A stretch of 64,000 nucleotides of DNA. Origin: Phaseolus vulgaris. Taxonomy: Eukaryota; Streptophyta; Magnoliopsida; Fabales; Fabaceae. The DNA lies in NCBI RefSeq assembly GCF_000499845.2, contig NC_023756.2, positions 3,249,332 through 3,313,331 on the forward strand, written 5' to 3'. How positions within the stretch are numbered: position 1 is the first letter of the stretch; the number at the start of each line of letters is the position of its first letter. The notes under the pieces are model-generated. The model searched no databases and was not told where the DNA came from. It worked only from the letters and a program-made list of their open reading frames with translations. Below are positions 25,348-39,007 of the stretch, one piece after another. The position numbers were made by a program, and so were the translations under genes.

Positions 25348-27303
25348 AGGGTTATCATTGTTTCCATGTTCATAGTTATATGTACCTGAAGGTAACTGCC
25401 TCCAAGAAACATAGAAAAGATTCCAAATTTTATAAATCATGCATGTGCTTGAAAAATAGATCTTCCATGTTAGTTTTTCATGTGACAGAGTCATGTGAAG
25501 GGAAAAAAAATACACAAAATTTCTAATTCTTGTGATTCTCTCACTTGCAAAACTCTCTAGGAATGATTCATTTTTGGTGTAGGAATCACTTGTTTCAAGG
25601 AGGTTTGCTTATATGCTTATATGTTTCATGTGCTTGGTATTATATTTACCTAAATGTACATATAGTTGCATTTCTCCACATATAACTTATTTTTTTAATG
25701 GTTTATTTATTTATTTTTCTTTTCGTTGGAAATATACGATAATTAAAAATAAGAACACTTCATAATATATAAATAAATACAAATTTCATCTTATAAACTA
25801 ATTTTATAAAATTAAGTTATACTTAAAATTCACTTCTTAATACTTTCTTATTTTTTAGTTTTTCATATTTCAATATCTAGAGGATCCAACAAAATCTAAA
25901 AAGAAAGAAACACCGAGAATTTTTTTGAAAATGACAAGTTAAAAAAACACATTTAGATTTATGTTAAGAGAATAAAGACTTTTATTTTGGCTTATACTAT
26001 GAAAACACTTGACCATAAATAAATAAAAATTAGCTTTCATTGTTTTATACAAGAAATTAGTACTATTGGCAAATTGATTCACATCATGAGAGGGTAGTGG
26101 AGGAACGTGGCGTGCAAGAATGAAAATGAGAAGTGAAATGAATAAATATAAAGTAAAAAAAAGTTATGTATTAATTTATGCATTAATTTAACATTTAAAA
26201 TATAATAAATATATGGATAATTAGATATACACACTATAAACTGTATGAGATATAATATTTTCATTATGCAGAGATATCACAGAATTACAAGTTATTGCTT
26301 CTGTGGATTGACTGATTTTGAGATTAAACATTTTTAATTATTTTTTTAAAGTCTTTATCTAAAATAATAATTTAATCTTAATGCAAAAAAAGTATTTTAC
26401 ACTGCAATCTAATGAGTTATTGTTGATAAGGAGTAAAAATAAATATACAAAATTTTATGATATCTAATAAATTTTAACTAATAATAAATATATGTTGGAA
26501 AAAATATGTTTGAGAATATACTGTTTGCATTCTCTAAAATACATAAAATCATAAAATATATAATCAATTTACTCCTCTAATGTCTTCTAATGATTTTTAT
26601 TATAATTTTCAATGAATACTTTCTATTTTGTATTCTTGGCTGCCATACTTTAGTCTTTTATTTATTTTCTCTCACATTCAGGTGTGAACACTAAATTTTA
26701 TTTACCTTTTTATTGTCTTATTTGATTAATTTTATTTAAATTTCATTAATGTTAAAATTAAAAATCAGATTTAGTTGGACTAGATTGAACACAAAACCCT
26801 CTTTTTCTCTCTCTTAATTTAGTCATTTTCTTTTCCAAACATCAGATTGGGCTAATATAAGCCTGATCATTGATCCTTTTCTTTTTTATTGATGTTTTTT
26901 TTCCATCTCTATAATTTTTTTTCTCACTCCCATAATAATAATAATAAAAAAACCAATTTTCTCCATTTTCATTTGAAGATCTAACTTGTAATTCTTAGTG
27001 TGGTTTCTCTCTATTATATATTCTCTATTTACCAAACTCAACTCCAAAATGAGATTTTGTTTGTATAGAATAAATCAATTTTATTCATACCAATGACTTG
27101 TTCTTTAAGAGTTTACATTTTACCATACTTTCTGCTTAAATAGATTCATATATTTTGATCCCAATTCCCAAGTCTCTCTCTCCTTTGACAGTTAAAATGC
27201 AGGTGGTAGACAAAGATTAGCAACATTTTATAGTTGTACAAAGAACAAAATTTTCTTCACTATATCCAAATTGACCTTCTAAATGAGTAACATATGTACA
27301 AAA
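25348..27303. other. AT-rich convergent intergenic spacer
   Basis: Spacer between the NAC gene (+) and the DUF1666 gene (-). It includes the remaining NAC 3' UTR and the DUF1666 polyadenylation region, plus a short AAT-repeat near 26935. No coding sequence or element ends were recognised. Confidence 0.5.
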
Positions 27304-30300
27304 CTAGCAAATGCTAGGAAAAAGTGAGAAAGATGGTTCTATATGTATCCTTCTGTTTACAGTACTGATATTGTTTAGTTTATTATCACACCATACTAGT
27401 TGATCCTTTGTTATCTTTGACAAGTTTAACACTCTCCAAACCAATTTTATCTCCACTTGAGGAAAAAAATAAAGAAATTCATCTCTGCTATCTTCCTCAT
27501 GCTTTTGGAACATCTTCAGTATGCTACTTCTGCTCTTCAAGATTTCATTAAGTCTCCTTTCCTTCTGCATAATTGAAAAAAAAAATAGTTAGCAAAAGAA
27601 GAACATCATAAATCCCTTTTCACATTAGCCAAGAAGATTTTGTTTCAGAAGTCTCAATTACCTTCTGAAGTTTTGCTTGAATCTCCCTAAGAAATTCTGA
27701 ATCTGCAGGGTCTTGAAGCTTTACTTGAGTTTCTCTTGGACCTTTGTGAGCCGAGCTAGATGCATCTTTATCAGCTTTAGTGAAATGCCAAAATATCCTG
27801 ATTGATTCTTCCAAAATCTCGAGTAGCATGTCACTTGTGATTTCATTTTTCTCTGCATCTCTTGTCTTGAATTTCTCTTCATCCTTGGTGTTGTCCTCTG
27901 CACTCAATTAAGGTTCTACACATCAGATACTAATGGATTGTTTGTGATTAGAGACTGTAATCATGACAGCATCAGCTTTGTTTGTGATCTTTTCCAATGT
28001 CAAAGATCACCAAAAAAAAGTAAACTCGTGACCATAGTTTGAAACTTTGGCTAAAAGGGGCATTATGAAAGTGAGATATCTTAGCAGAAAAAGTTTAAAG
28101 ATAGATGAGAAAAAGTTTGCAGCATATTGAAAGTTCTCACCTCTTATAACTGGAACATGAAGAAGATTTTGCATAGCACAACGATTCCTGGCATAGTATT
28201 CAACTCTTGGACCTTGGAAACGTTCATTCTCTATGAATCTTAGCAGAAGCACTTGAAATTGTTGGAACTTCTCGGCTACTTCATTGTAACTTTGAAACCT
28301 ATATTGATCAGATTCCCATAACTGCATGGCCCTGTCATACTCCCACCGAAGAAATTCCCAAGAAAGGCACAATTGTCCCACATAAACCATTTCCAAATCA
28401 CTGTAAACTTCTCTCCTGAACTTCTTCAATGGATCAGATTCAAACTTCTTTCGTTTGCAATGGTGAAAGAGATGAGGAAGGAAGGATGTGATTGCTGGAG
28501 AAGAGTTCTGACAACTTGAAAATGATAGCATAAGATCTGTGGTCTTCAGGGCACCTATAACATGACATTGGATTCTTAGTCACTGAACTAAGCATAGTGT
28601 AAAGGTGAATTAAATTCTAAATCATAAATTCATATAAGAACATTTTTCTGACTTGACTTGAATAGTAGGAGTATTTTATACAACATGCTATTTTTAATTA
28701 TTACCTATATAATATTATTTAACTAAAAGTGCTATTCTTTTAAAGCATTAATTCTATTTTAAGTAAATATTAATTTGCTTGTTTTAATGCTCAAACAAGG
28801 GTTCTTACAACTGTTTGTTGTCTCTGAAAACACTTCAGACAGCTTAAGTCATGAGTGAAGGAAATTTTACCACAAGATATAAAAATGAATGTCTCTATAT
28901 ATGAATACTATGTCTTGTGGTGATTAGAGAATTCATGCATTCCTAGTGTCCAACAAATCTAATTTAGTAAATCCTCACATTCAACTATAATGGTTTAGGT
29001 ATTGATGATTGCATGTTGAATGGAATTGATCATCAATTAGCCACAAATTCCTTTAAATCATGAAGATAAGAAAAAGGAAAAGTGATATAAGGAAAACCAT
29101 TGAGTGAAAACAGGTGAAAGATTAGAACTACTGACCAATGGCAAATAGTTTCTGGTAATTTAAGATATCAAACTTTCTCATTCTTTCTGTGTAACTCTTG
29201 TAGAATTTTGTGAGATCATTTCTGGTACTACCATGCTTGAAATTTTCATCAATTTCCCATGGCTTCAAGTCTTTCATTATCCTTTGTGTCTCAAAGGTGG
29301 TAGGCAAACCAGTGGCTCTGACCTTGTTCAGCTCCATCTTGAGCTGTTCTATCAATTCTTGGTGTTCCCACTGTGCATCAAACCTGTAGGAATCCTCAAG
29401 ATCTGAACCTGTTGAACCATGCAAGTTCATGCCATGCATATCTTGAAAACAATGGCCTTTCAAATTTATTTTCTCAATAATATCTGAATCTCGCTGCATT
29501 CTCATTTCTTCTTCCAATTTTTCTCTATGTTCAACACTAAAACTCTCTGATCTTATTTCACCCTCAAAGTCCAAATTTTCCTTTGCTAACACTCCATTTT
29601 CTTCATCATGGTTTTCCAAAGTGGTAAGCTTAGTAGTGGTTCCAAAATCTGTGTCTAACAAAAATTCACCTCCATCAGAACTGATCATAGAATCTAATTC
29701 AAAGCTTACACAACTGAAATCATCTTCAGAAAAGACACTATCAACAGCTGAAAGTTCTTCAACAAGCACATTGGCATTCAGATTCTTCACTTGATGTTCA
29801 TCCGGATGCTCTGCAGAAGGTCCAGTCTGGGGCCTCACGTCTTGATCAACATAACTTTCTGGTTCAAAGCTCCCTTCAGATTCAACAGCAGAATTATTTT
29901 CCAAAGGAAAATATTTTGAATGAACACATGGTTCATCCAAGAAGGTGCTGAAACTGTTACCTGAGATGAACTCATGCTTGTTGGTGCTTCCACGAGCCTT
30001 ATCATTATCAGTGTTCACAAAATCAGAAGTTTCACCGCAGTTCCAAGTTTGATATTGAAATTTGAAAACCAACTTCATTTTCTCCTTTTCTTCAACACCA
30101 AAGTTTCCAATATAGTTAGTAATAGTAACTGTTTCAGAACAATCCCCATTGGACTTCGCTTCTGGTTCAGAACCATTTGAATCACTTTGATGACTACACT
30201 CTTGTTTAAGTTGAATTGCATCATAACCTTCCTCAAATCTTTCACTTTTGAACTCTGCATATTTGGAATGTTTAGAACAAACTTCTTCAACCTCAGTTTT

Positions 30301-30565
30301 AATCTCAGAGTTGTTAGGATCAGTGTGATAGTTTTCATGGCAAAGGTTTGAAGAACAATCTGAATTGATTGCTGCATGACTGAAGTATCTGCAATAAACA
30401 CAATAAAGTTAAAAAAAATTAGCATAAGTGGCTAATAGCTTAACTTATGAGGATGTTATGAAAACTTCAATTTCAATACCTCATTAAGATTCTGGTGAAA
30501 ATCCAGAACAGAGTGTCCACAAGCTGTGAGAGGAAAATCCAAACATACCAAGAGAAAAGATCCAT
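27304..30565 (-). CDS. DUF1666 family protein
   Basis: Plant-specific protein of unknown function. On the minus strand, exons 30565-30480, 30388-29136, 28554-28141, 27897-27662 and 27564-27304 join in phase to give 749 residues. The N-terminus (MDLFSWYVWIFLSQLVDTLF) is hydrophobic and may be a membrane anchor or signal. Residues about 30-365 are acidic and low-complexity (many Glu, Asp, Ser). The conserved DUF1666 region follows, with AQWEHQELIEQLKMELNKV near 376, the YQKLFAIGALK join across intron 2, REVYSDLEMVYVGQLCLSWE, and the end block LVWCDNKLNNISTVNRRIH. Two upstream ATGs in the same frame (30628 and 30733) could extend the protein, so the start is uncertain. A TATA box at 30966-30973 implies a leader of some 370 bp with further upstream ATGs. 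The Arabidopsis homologue by position, from memory, is At5g39785. Confidence 0.9.
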
Positions 30566-30965
30566 CCTTTGGTACAAAATCTCTTTCAATATGATGTATT
30601 TTCTTAGGAAAACAAGTGGGTTTTTCATGGAAATCTCATTTATCCATTTCTTCCTCCATAATTTCTCAATTTCCCAATAAACCAAAACAGATAAATTAAA
30701 ACAGGGGAGTTCATGCAAACACTTGATTTGCACCTTGAATTTTCTGATGACCTTGTAACTATAAAGACTAAGATATGTACGTAAAAATCAAGATTTAATG
30801 ATTGAGAAAAACAAACTAGATTTACACCATATTGGAAGCAAGAATTAAGGGAAGAAAAGAGCATCTGAGCAACTTCGATTTTGACTTATGAGCCTATCTT
30901 GGGTTGCTTTAGAGCCATGGAATTCCCATGAATTGAGGGGATTTTGTTCTATCCAACATTATTCT

Positions 30966-30973
30966 CTTTTATA
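30966..30973 (-). promoter_or_regulatory. TATA box of the DUF1666 gene
   Basis: On the minus strand the sequence reads CGTATAAAAGAG, a near-perfect plant TATA box, about 400 bp before the likely start codon. It predicts transcription starting near 30935-30940. Confidence 0.55.
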
Positions 30974-32917
30974 CGCTCCATTGATACCAGACACACAAAA
31001 AGGGGAATTGTGTTGAACCGAAAGTTTTGTCAATTTTTGCTTTGTTATTGCCCTTAAATTTCCACAGATACAAACAAATGTTGCAGTTTTCATGCATTTG
31101 TAAGGAACTGAAAATTCATACTTTGTGACAGTGAAAACTCAACCATGCATAGATTGAGAAAGGACTAAACAAATTGCATGAATTGGAGTCATGCCATGCT
31201 ACTTGCAATGTGTTTGTTTTCTGACAAATATCAACAACAATGTGTTGCTACTTCATCATTTGTTTAACAAATTTCTATTCATTATCATTGTAAAAAAATC
31301 TACATTTAAATCAATTAAAAATTACTATTAATACAATTTTGAAAGTAGTTAATAAAAGTGAACACACAACTCTGTGTTTACTTTTTGAGTGGATTTGATT
31401 AGTTGATGGAAATATTATTCCAGTTGTGTTTGCTGAGAAAAGGACAACATGGATTGACCTGGCCAAACAAAGTGGGTGTGGAATTTATGCATTAGGTTTT
31501 ACCTTTGGCCTGCATGCCACAACCATCCCAACTTTCCTTCAAAACCCTAATTAAAGTTAAAAGGGAATTATGAGATTTACTTTTCTGTGGTTGTTTCCTT
31601 TTATGATATGAAAATTATACAAATTATAAGTTTTAGAGGTGTTCATTAGTTTGATTCAATCTAATCAATTTGAAAAATCAATTAAAAAGTTAAATTAGTT
31701 TAGGATTTTTTTTAAGTTTAATTCCATTTAAATTTATAAATGGAATGAATATGAACAGAATTAGTTATTTATTATTTTATTGTTAATTATTATATACACA
31801 AATTTATCGTATAGTTCTATAACTTTTTTATATTATTTCATTGATGTGTGAAAATTACAATACATAATGTTGCTTATCTCTTTTAACGGTAGAACAATGC
31901 TCAATTTTTTTGGATAAAATTATGTTTTTTTTTTCGTAATATAGTATTATATAATTAGATTCATTCATTTTGTAACATGATTCTTTTCTTGTGTGGTAAA
32001 GTAAATAAAAATTTGAAAAATAATAATAATAATTCATTACAACAACAATAATCATAAAGCTAGGATTTACAAGACATGTTTTCAAATGAAACTTGAATTA
32101 ACAATGTATATAAATAAAATAAGAGATTTAAAGAATAGGAAAAACAAGAAATCAAACCTCTTTTGTAAGTAAACCAGGTTGTACACTGTCAGGACGATGA
32201 TGATGTTTTAAATTCTTTATATATTAATAATTATTTTTTAAATAATAGAGTGGAAAGATTAAGTTTATTGTAAATACAAATATATTAAAAAAAATAAAAG
32301 ATATAGAAAAGAGATATTGGAAAATAATTTTATATTAGTTCGAATTTAACCAAATTCTACATCTCATATCAATCTTATAAAGAGATTGTTTTCAACATCT
32401 TTAACTAAATCTCTTAAATAATGTTCAAGAAATACAATCTATTATGCATAAACCTAATGTCGAAACACATTCTTAAAGACGTTAAGAAAATGCATAAAAG
32501 TTTGAAAGAATTATACTTGTAGTGACGAGTATCCAAATATTAATATCAAAGACTAAATGAGTACTTGATGAAATGCATTGGTCAGACAAGATTTATTGTT
32601 AGTATAGATTTATAAATATGGAAATGTTATATTACTGACTGCATATGAAATTTTTATTATGGCTTATCAAGAGTTTGGTATTCAATTTATATATTGTTGA
32701 GAAAAAAAGAGAGAGTAAAGGAGTAATTTCACCACACTCTCCACCAATATGTGTTTAGTTTTTGAATTCATTTATATGGTTTTGAATTTAGGTTGTTTTA
32801 ATTCGCTTTACATTCATGCATTCCTTGAATAGTCTAATGTTTCATTTTAGTTTTATTTAAACTGTAACATATGTTCTTTATTACTGTAATTTTATTCTCT
32901 AGGATATAACATAAATT
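30974..32917. other. Promoter-side spacer of the DUF1666 gene
   Basis: AT-rich sequence with a less AT-rich patch at about 31430-31560 that may be conserved regulatory DNA. No gene or repeat ends were recognised. Confidence 0.45.
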
Positions 32918-33530
32918 GGCAAATTCTTCCTATACCTCCATACCTTCCCCTTCACCTCCATACTTTTTTTATTCCCAACAATATCCTTTTGAGCACGGTG
33001 GAGAGTGTGATGCATTCTTCTTCATTTTCAAGTGATGGTGATTGCTTGTGGTGGTTGGTGGTGAACATTGATGGTTGAGGTAAGTTTTGTGGTGTTTGTG
33101 TTTTTGTTTTCTTGTTTTTTTAATGTTTTTGGAAGCCACAAAAACAAAACAAAAAAACTAACAAAGTACAAAAATGGAGTACAAAACTCAAAAATATATT
33201 ATCTTCACACTGGAGAATGACGATACAATGAATCTTTTTGTCAATCCTCTCACACATGCTTAATTAATGAAACTATTTTCTCAAACACTATAGGTGGAGA
33301 AGAATGATACTCGTGTTGCGCTGGAAGTGAGTATAGAGGTGGGGGTGGGGGTGAGGTTATTTAAAATAAAGTGAGGTTATACTTCATTTAAGATTATTTG
33401 AAATTTTTAAAAAGATTAAAACCAATTTTTCATAATTAATATGGAGATGCATGAAAATTTTTTCATAATTAATATGGAGATGCATGAAAAATATATGAAG
33501 GTGGATTTGTATTCTAGTTTTTAAAGATAG
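32918..33530 (+). mobile_element. Mutator-like MITE, copy A
   Basis: It starts GGCAAATTCTTCC and can be matched nearly end to end, on the opposite strand, with copy B at 36854-37408. Shared blocks include GGTGGAGAGTGTG, TTGCTTGTGGTG and GGAGTACAAAACT. The right end is decayed, so the boundary there is approximate. It has no coding capacity. Confidence 0.6.
33426..33490 (+). repeat. 33-bp tandem duplication
   Basis: The unit containing CATAATTAATATGGAGATGC occurs twice in direct succession with period 33 and no differences in the core, near the right end of MITE copy A. It looks recent. Confidence 0.95.
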
Positions 33531-34452
33531 TCTCTTTGTATGGTAGTTTCATTAGTTTTAGGTATTATTGATTTAATATCTTATTTTGATTGGAAAATTT
33601 GTAAGGCTAAAGGCAGAAAACAAAGTTAAGTGTGTCAAAATATTGGTAATATTTCAATTTTTAATACTCAACAAAGTGAATAAGCATTGATATTTTTGTA
33701 TATAATTATAATATATGTATGATTAGTTAGGATATTGTATATGATTATTCAGTTGCTTATGTGCTCTAGAAAAGCATCACACATGTTCATGATTACTCAT
33801 TGTTTCTCAAATTGTCACGATAAAGTTACCTCTACAAATTATATTAACATTTTACTTTGAAGCTTTCTGAATTTTTTTTAAGGATATTCAGATAAACCAA
33901 TGATGGGGGAAAAGATTTAGTAATGATCAATAAAATCATTCCAATCACCCATAATAACTTTAATGATGGATTTTTTTTCATCCTTTTTCCATTAAAACAA
34001 CAATATATTCCAAAGATATTAGAGTGCATAAACTTTACAAATTGATTACTTTTGTAGCAAAAAGAGGGTCCATTTACAATTTTAAATTACAACAAAAGGA
34101 AGTCTTATTAACATTTTTTTTTCTAGAGTAATGATACATGCATACTTTTATAAAGTGCATATTCTTAATTAATTTTATTTTATAAAAGTGAGTGAGATAA
34201 TTACTAAGCAACTTTATGAGTATCATAATTGGAGATGTTCTGAAAAGTAATTCTTCTTTTCTCAATTTCATGTTTTTACCTTTTCAGAAGATGCCCTTCA
34301 TGCATGGATGAAGCTATGTGCCACAAAAATAGTATCAATGATTTAGGGATCCACTTTATAAAATTACTCTTAAGTCTAAAGATAATGCCATCATCTTAAA
34401 TCATGTCCAAAAGGAAAAAAAAAAATTACAAAAGGCGTAACATGATAATTTG
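33531..34452. other. AT-rich spacer
   Basis: No gene, RNA or repeat structure was recognised apart from the left copy of the MITE target duplication at 34445-34452. Confidence 0.45.
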
Positions 34453-34942
34453 TAGGGTGGCAAACATAGGCCTGTCCTGCATACAAAATGTAGACTGATT
34501 TTCATGATCCGCGGACTTGCGGGCCGGTCCGTAGGTTCACTTTTTTTTGGAACGTAGAGGAGGAGTGGAGGTAGTAGCGATGTGCAACAGCGGAGTGGTA
34601 GTAACGCGCAACAGTTGCAGACGAAGCAACGCGAAGTCGCAAGCGGAACGAGCGGCGGCGCTGCAAAGGAAAGTGCATCGTGTGTTGTGTGCATTTTTTG
34701 TAACAGCTTAACTGCGTTGTGTTTTGAGTGAAAACCTAATTTTTTTCACTCAAAGTTGTCACTCCTCCACTGGAACATTGTTGTCAAGTCAATTAATTTT
34801 TTTTATTTTTTTTATTTTCTTTTGCGGGCTAGCGGGTTAACCCGCCTCGTCCTGCTGCTGGCCCTTACAAATCGCGGGCCGTGCATTATGCGAAGCAGGC
34901 TAATGCATGTCAGCGGAGTCCACCTCACTTTGCCACCCCCTA
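34453..34942 (+). mobile_element. hAT-type MITE with 8-bp target duplication
   Basis: The left end TAGGGTGGCAAAC is the inverse of the right end, which closes with TTTGCCACCCCCTA. Flanking 8-bp direct repeats are ATAATTTG (34445-34452) and ACAATTTG (34943-34950), one mismatch. The 490-bp interior is strikingly GC-rich for this region (GCGGGCC, GGCGGCGCTGC) with no transposase. TAGGGGTGGCAA-type ends and an 8-bp duplication are typical of hAT elements. The open frames inside it are chance. Confidence 0.85.
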
Positions 34943-36853
34943 ACAATTTGGTAGAATTACATATAATGATAAATAAAGGATTAATAGACCTACGTATTGA
35001 GATATTACTAAAAAAAACATGTTAAAATGTAAAAAATAAAAGATAGAAAAGGGAACAAATTTTTGTTAAAGAACAATAATTAAAAAAAATGGAGGGAGCT
35101 ATAATTCTTTATTTCTTATAGATATTCATTATAACAAATATTATCTAATCTTTTCGAACTTAAAAGATATAAAAAAAAACCATTCAGTAATTTATATTTT
35201 TGTTTCAAAACTATCTTTAATATATTTTTTAAATTAATACTCCCTTTTTAAAGTTAAATAATTTTCTGTTTTTATATTTAAAGTAAAAATAGATGGGCGA
35301 AGCTTGTACCTGCATATATTTTCTAAGAGGAAGAAACTTTATGTCATTAGTTTCTACTATTTATTACCTTTTTGCAAAAACATGTCAATTAATTTAGAAT
35401 TTATGAATATAATAATTAATGTATTAAAAAGTAAAAATGAGTGTTATATAATGATAAAAATTACATATAATACAACATATGTTGGTGTTGTTCTCTAATT
35501 TAATTTGGAACTTTATATTGATAATTTGTAACTTATTAAAGGCATTATATAATATTAATTTTAAAATATAAATATGATAGAAAAACAATATCTACAATAC
35601 TATATTTAAGTTTTGTCCCTTATTTAAAAAAATTATTGAAAAAATCTTATAAATAGAGACTACTTTTTTTTTATATATAAAAACTTGTATGTTAGATATC
35701 ACTGTACAATCTGACATATCAGATCAAGTAAACCCTAAAAATTATTATTAAAAGAATAAAAAATACATAAGAATATGGGAGGATTAAATCAAAATTCATA
35801 TACTAAAAAAAACGATATCTAAGTAGCTTATACCTATTCATGAAGAATTCTAAACACAGATTAGATGAAAGCCTATTATAGTAATAAAAAGATTCTCTAT
35901 GAATAAATTCTAAATTAGTCAACTTATCTGCATACGCATCCCCTCACAACAAATATGAGTAACCTTAAATCTTATTTTTCCACAATAATTAAGACAAATA
36001 TTTTATCCATTACGAAACATCTACGGAACATTATTCCTAAACTTCAGTATTAACAACTTAATTATACACCAAGACTAATTAAGTTACCATATTTCATATT
36101 TAACTTTTAATTTGAATTTTTTTATATGTGACGTTATTTACAAGATATACATTGAAAGTTGTATATTTGTCATCACCTCAATTACAGTCTTAATATATGT
36201 CTCATTCAAGTTCTAATTTGATGAAATTATTATATTATATAGAAAATCAAATCAACATCTTCTCCAGCCAAAAAAGATTATGACAAAATATAGAAGAAGC
36301 TTGCACAACTTGAAACCTTGCTACACATAATAATGTTCCAATGAAAAAAAACAAAACAAAAAACAGCATGGGTCACTTCAAAAGGACAAGTCCTTCCTCC
36401 TGCAACTTATAAATTGTCACACGCACCAAACCCTTTTAACTTTTCAAAACTGTTTCAAAAAATACATCATGAAAAAATAAATTCAGAATAAATACTTATA
36501 TTCTATAGAATTCTGGAATAGAATTGAAAACACCAGAAGTAATTCAAGAATTAAAAAATATATATTTTGAAAAAGAAATTTCAAAAAATTTAGAAATATA
36601 TTCTGAAAAAAGAGTTCTATAAATTAGAAAAGTATTTCGAAAATCCAAATTAAAAAACGTATTCTAGAAAAGAAATTTCATTATAAACAGGTTCAAATTT
36701 GATCAGGTGAAGGTTCAAATTTGCTCGGGTGCAATAAGTAATTGGCAAGAACTATTACACAACTAGCTCCATTGAGAATTTGAAAAAGTGAGCTTTCAAA
36801 TAGTATTATGATAAACAATTGAGCTCATTTATACACTTAAAATGTAAAATATA
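34943..36853. other. AT-rich spacer
   Basis: No gene recognised. Around 36480-36680 there is a loose repetition of TTCTAGAA/ATATTCTGAAA-like words, too degenerate to define a unit. Confidence 0.45.
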
Positions 36854-37408
36854 GGTAAATTCTTCCTCCACTTTTATACCTCCCTCCATAGTAATTATGA
36901 AAGGTTAGTTTTAAATTTTTTTAAATAAAGCATAGTCACACCTTTTTAATTAAACTCGGTTGTATCTCTGCATCCCAAATTTTCTTTCCAACGATAAGAT
37001 TGTCATATTTTTCTAGTCACATCATCTGAAAGAGATGTTCTATCATTTAAGTGTGGTGAGAGGGTTGACGAGAAATTCATTATATTTGATGTCTCCTGAT
37101 GTGAAGCTATTTTCTTTTTAGTTTTGTACTCCTTTTTGCATCTCGTTGGTTTTTTTTTTCTGGATTTTGTGACTTCCAAAAAAATGAATAAAAATAAGCA
37201 GATGAAAACACAATTACCAGTAATAAAAATATCACAAAACTTACTTCAACCATCAATGCTAACTATTAGTCACCACAAGCAACTACCACTTGAAAATAAA
37301 GAAAAAGACACCACACTCTCCACCTTACTCATAAGGTTATTATTAAAATTAAATAAAAAATAAGAAAATGGAGGGAAAAAATATATGGAGGAGAAGGGAG
37401 AATTTGCC
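36854..37408 (-). mobile_element. Mutator-like MITE, copy B (inverted relative to copy A)
   Basis: Ends are GGTAAATTCTTCCTCC and, inverted, GGCAAATTCTCCCTTCTC, so the termini are inverted repeats. Flanking 9-bp repeats TAAAATATA (36845-36853) and AAAAATATA (37409-37417) differ by one base. A 9-bp duplication is typical of Mutator-like elements. There is no ORF with homology, so it is non-autonomous. Confidence 0.7.
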
Positions 37409-38189
37409 AAAAATATATATACTTACAAATGTTTATTAATATTTGATGATGTCATTTTACTTAAAAAAACAGATAAAAACACTAACTTTCACAACCTTTA
37501 ATTAAAAAAAAAAAAATTGAGCAATACTTTTATTATTTTCCTCCATATTTTTTTTTAAATTCTCCTCCATATTTTTTTAAATAAGCATAATAGACAAATA
37601 CATAACCAAAAATCTACTTATTTTATTAAACGAATATTTATTATTAAAAAAATACAAAATAAAGAACCCAATAATCAGACTACTTTGGCCTTTGAAGACC
37701 AACATATGGAGCAAAAGATGGCTAAAATCCTCCATAAGCCATTCTAACAAAGGATAAAAGAAAATTAATTTGATCTCCCAATTTTGTAGAAGGTCAAAGA
37801 CTACAAAATATTCATTATTCACATGAAAAACATAGTATTATTCAGATTAAGTATAAAGTATAACAAATTTTACTTTAGTAAGTACATAGATTAATAGCAA
37901 TACACAATCTTTAACAAATTTTGCATCCTTTTTCAAAGTAATAACACCTTAACTAATACACACTTGGTTTAGTTTATTTTGTTATTTTGATACGAAATTT
38001 TAAAGTGTAATATGTTACTTCTATGCAATATAGACTATATAGTAAACCACTTTTTGGGTTAATGCTTTCATGGGCTTAGTCTAGTTTTGGAAATGGGCTA
38101 ATCAATGGATATCATGAAGTGAATTACTTTTTTTCACTCCTTCTTTCTTCATGCACCTGCATGATGTCTTGGAAATGTTTGAAATGTTC
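37409..38189. other. AT-rich spacer
   Basis: Short fragments near 37543-37580 repeat the CTCCATATTTTTTT end motif of the adjacent MITE. Nothing else was recognised. Confidence 0.4.
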
Positions 38190-38640
38190 ATACTTTAGAG
38201 TTTTGGATTGTGTAATTTAAAAATATGTTTCGATTACATAATTTATAATTTATTTCAAGATTTGGAAATAGATTCTGAATTACGTAAAGTATATTTTGAA
38301 TTATATAATATGAAATATATTTTTTGAATTTTTAATTACTTGAAATAGATTTTGTAATATAAAAATGTATTCTAGATTATACATTTTAAGAATTTATCTG
38401 AGATTGTATAATCTGAAATGCATTTTTAAATTACATAATCTAAAAGTACATTCCAAATTATATAATCCAGAATATATTCTTGATTTTACAATTCATAATA
38501 CATTTTTAAATCTAGAAATGTATTTTAATTATATAACTTATAATATATTTTTAGATTATAAAATTCATAATATATTTTTAAATTATCCATTAATAAATCT
38601 TATATAGATTTCTAGATTATACAATTTAAAATATTTTCAA
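38190..38640. repeat. Degenerate tandem repeat of TAATC..GAATATATTTTT words
   Basis: Roughly 25-35 bp units alternate a palindromic AGATTATATAATC-like core with GAAATGCATTTTTAAA-like linkers. The 80-codon frame at 38365-38607 with repeated NLKCIFKLH-type words is a by-product of this repetition and is not a gene. Confidence 0.65.
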
Positions 38641-39007
38641 TATATAAATAATTTGAGCTTTTCTCACACCTTATTAAAATTAAATCAAGAAATATGAAGG
38701 TTTTAAAAAAATACCCTATGATGAAAATTTTAAAGTTAAATTCATATCAAACAATAATTAAGAAAGTTAAAGAAAACCCAATTTAATTTACACTCAAAAT
38801 TTAAAACTCAAGTCTATATTTGGTTAGATGAATTTAGTTTAAGTCAATCTTTGACTTGATGTACAAATGACAAAAATACAATTTTTTTTACAGAAAAATT
38901 TAGAGATAAAAAATAATAATTAATTACTATATTAACTAAAAGTAAATATATTCAAAGACTATTATAAAATTTGAAATTATAAGAATAAAAAAAATGCAAA
39001 CATAAAA
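38641..39007. other. AT-rich spacer
   Basis: No gene seen. The stretch near 38885-38945 resembles the inner arm of the MITE family and may be a fragment. Confidence 0.35.

Noticed and set aside
34401..35025. Open frames on both strands at 34.4-35.0 kb
   Set aside because: They lie on and around the GC-rich hAT MITE, which has clear ends and no transposase similarity.
38365..38607. 80-codon frame with repeated IFKLHNL-type words
   Set aside because: It lies wholly within a degenerate AT-rich tandem repeat and has no recognisable domain.
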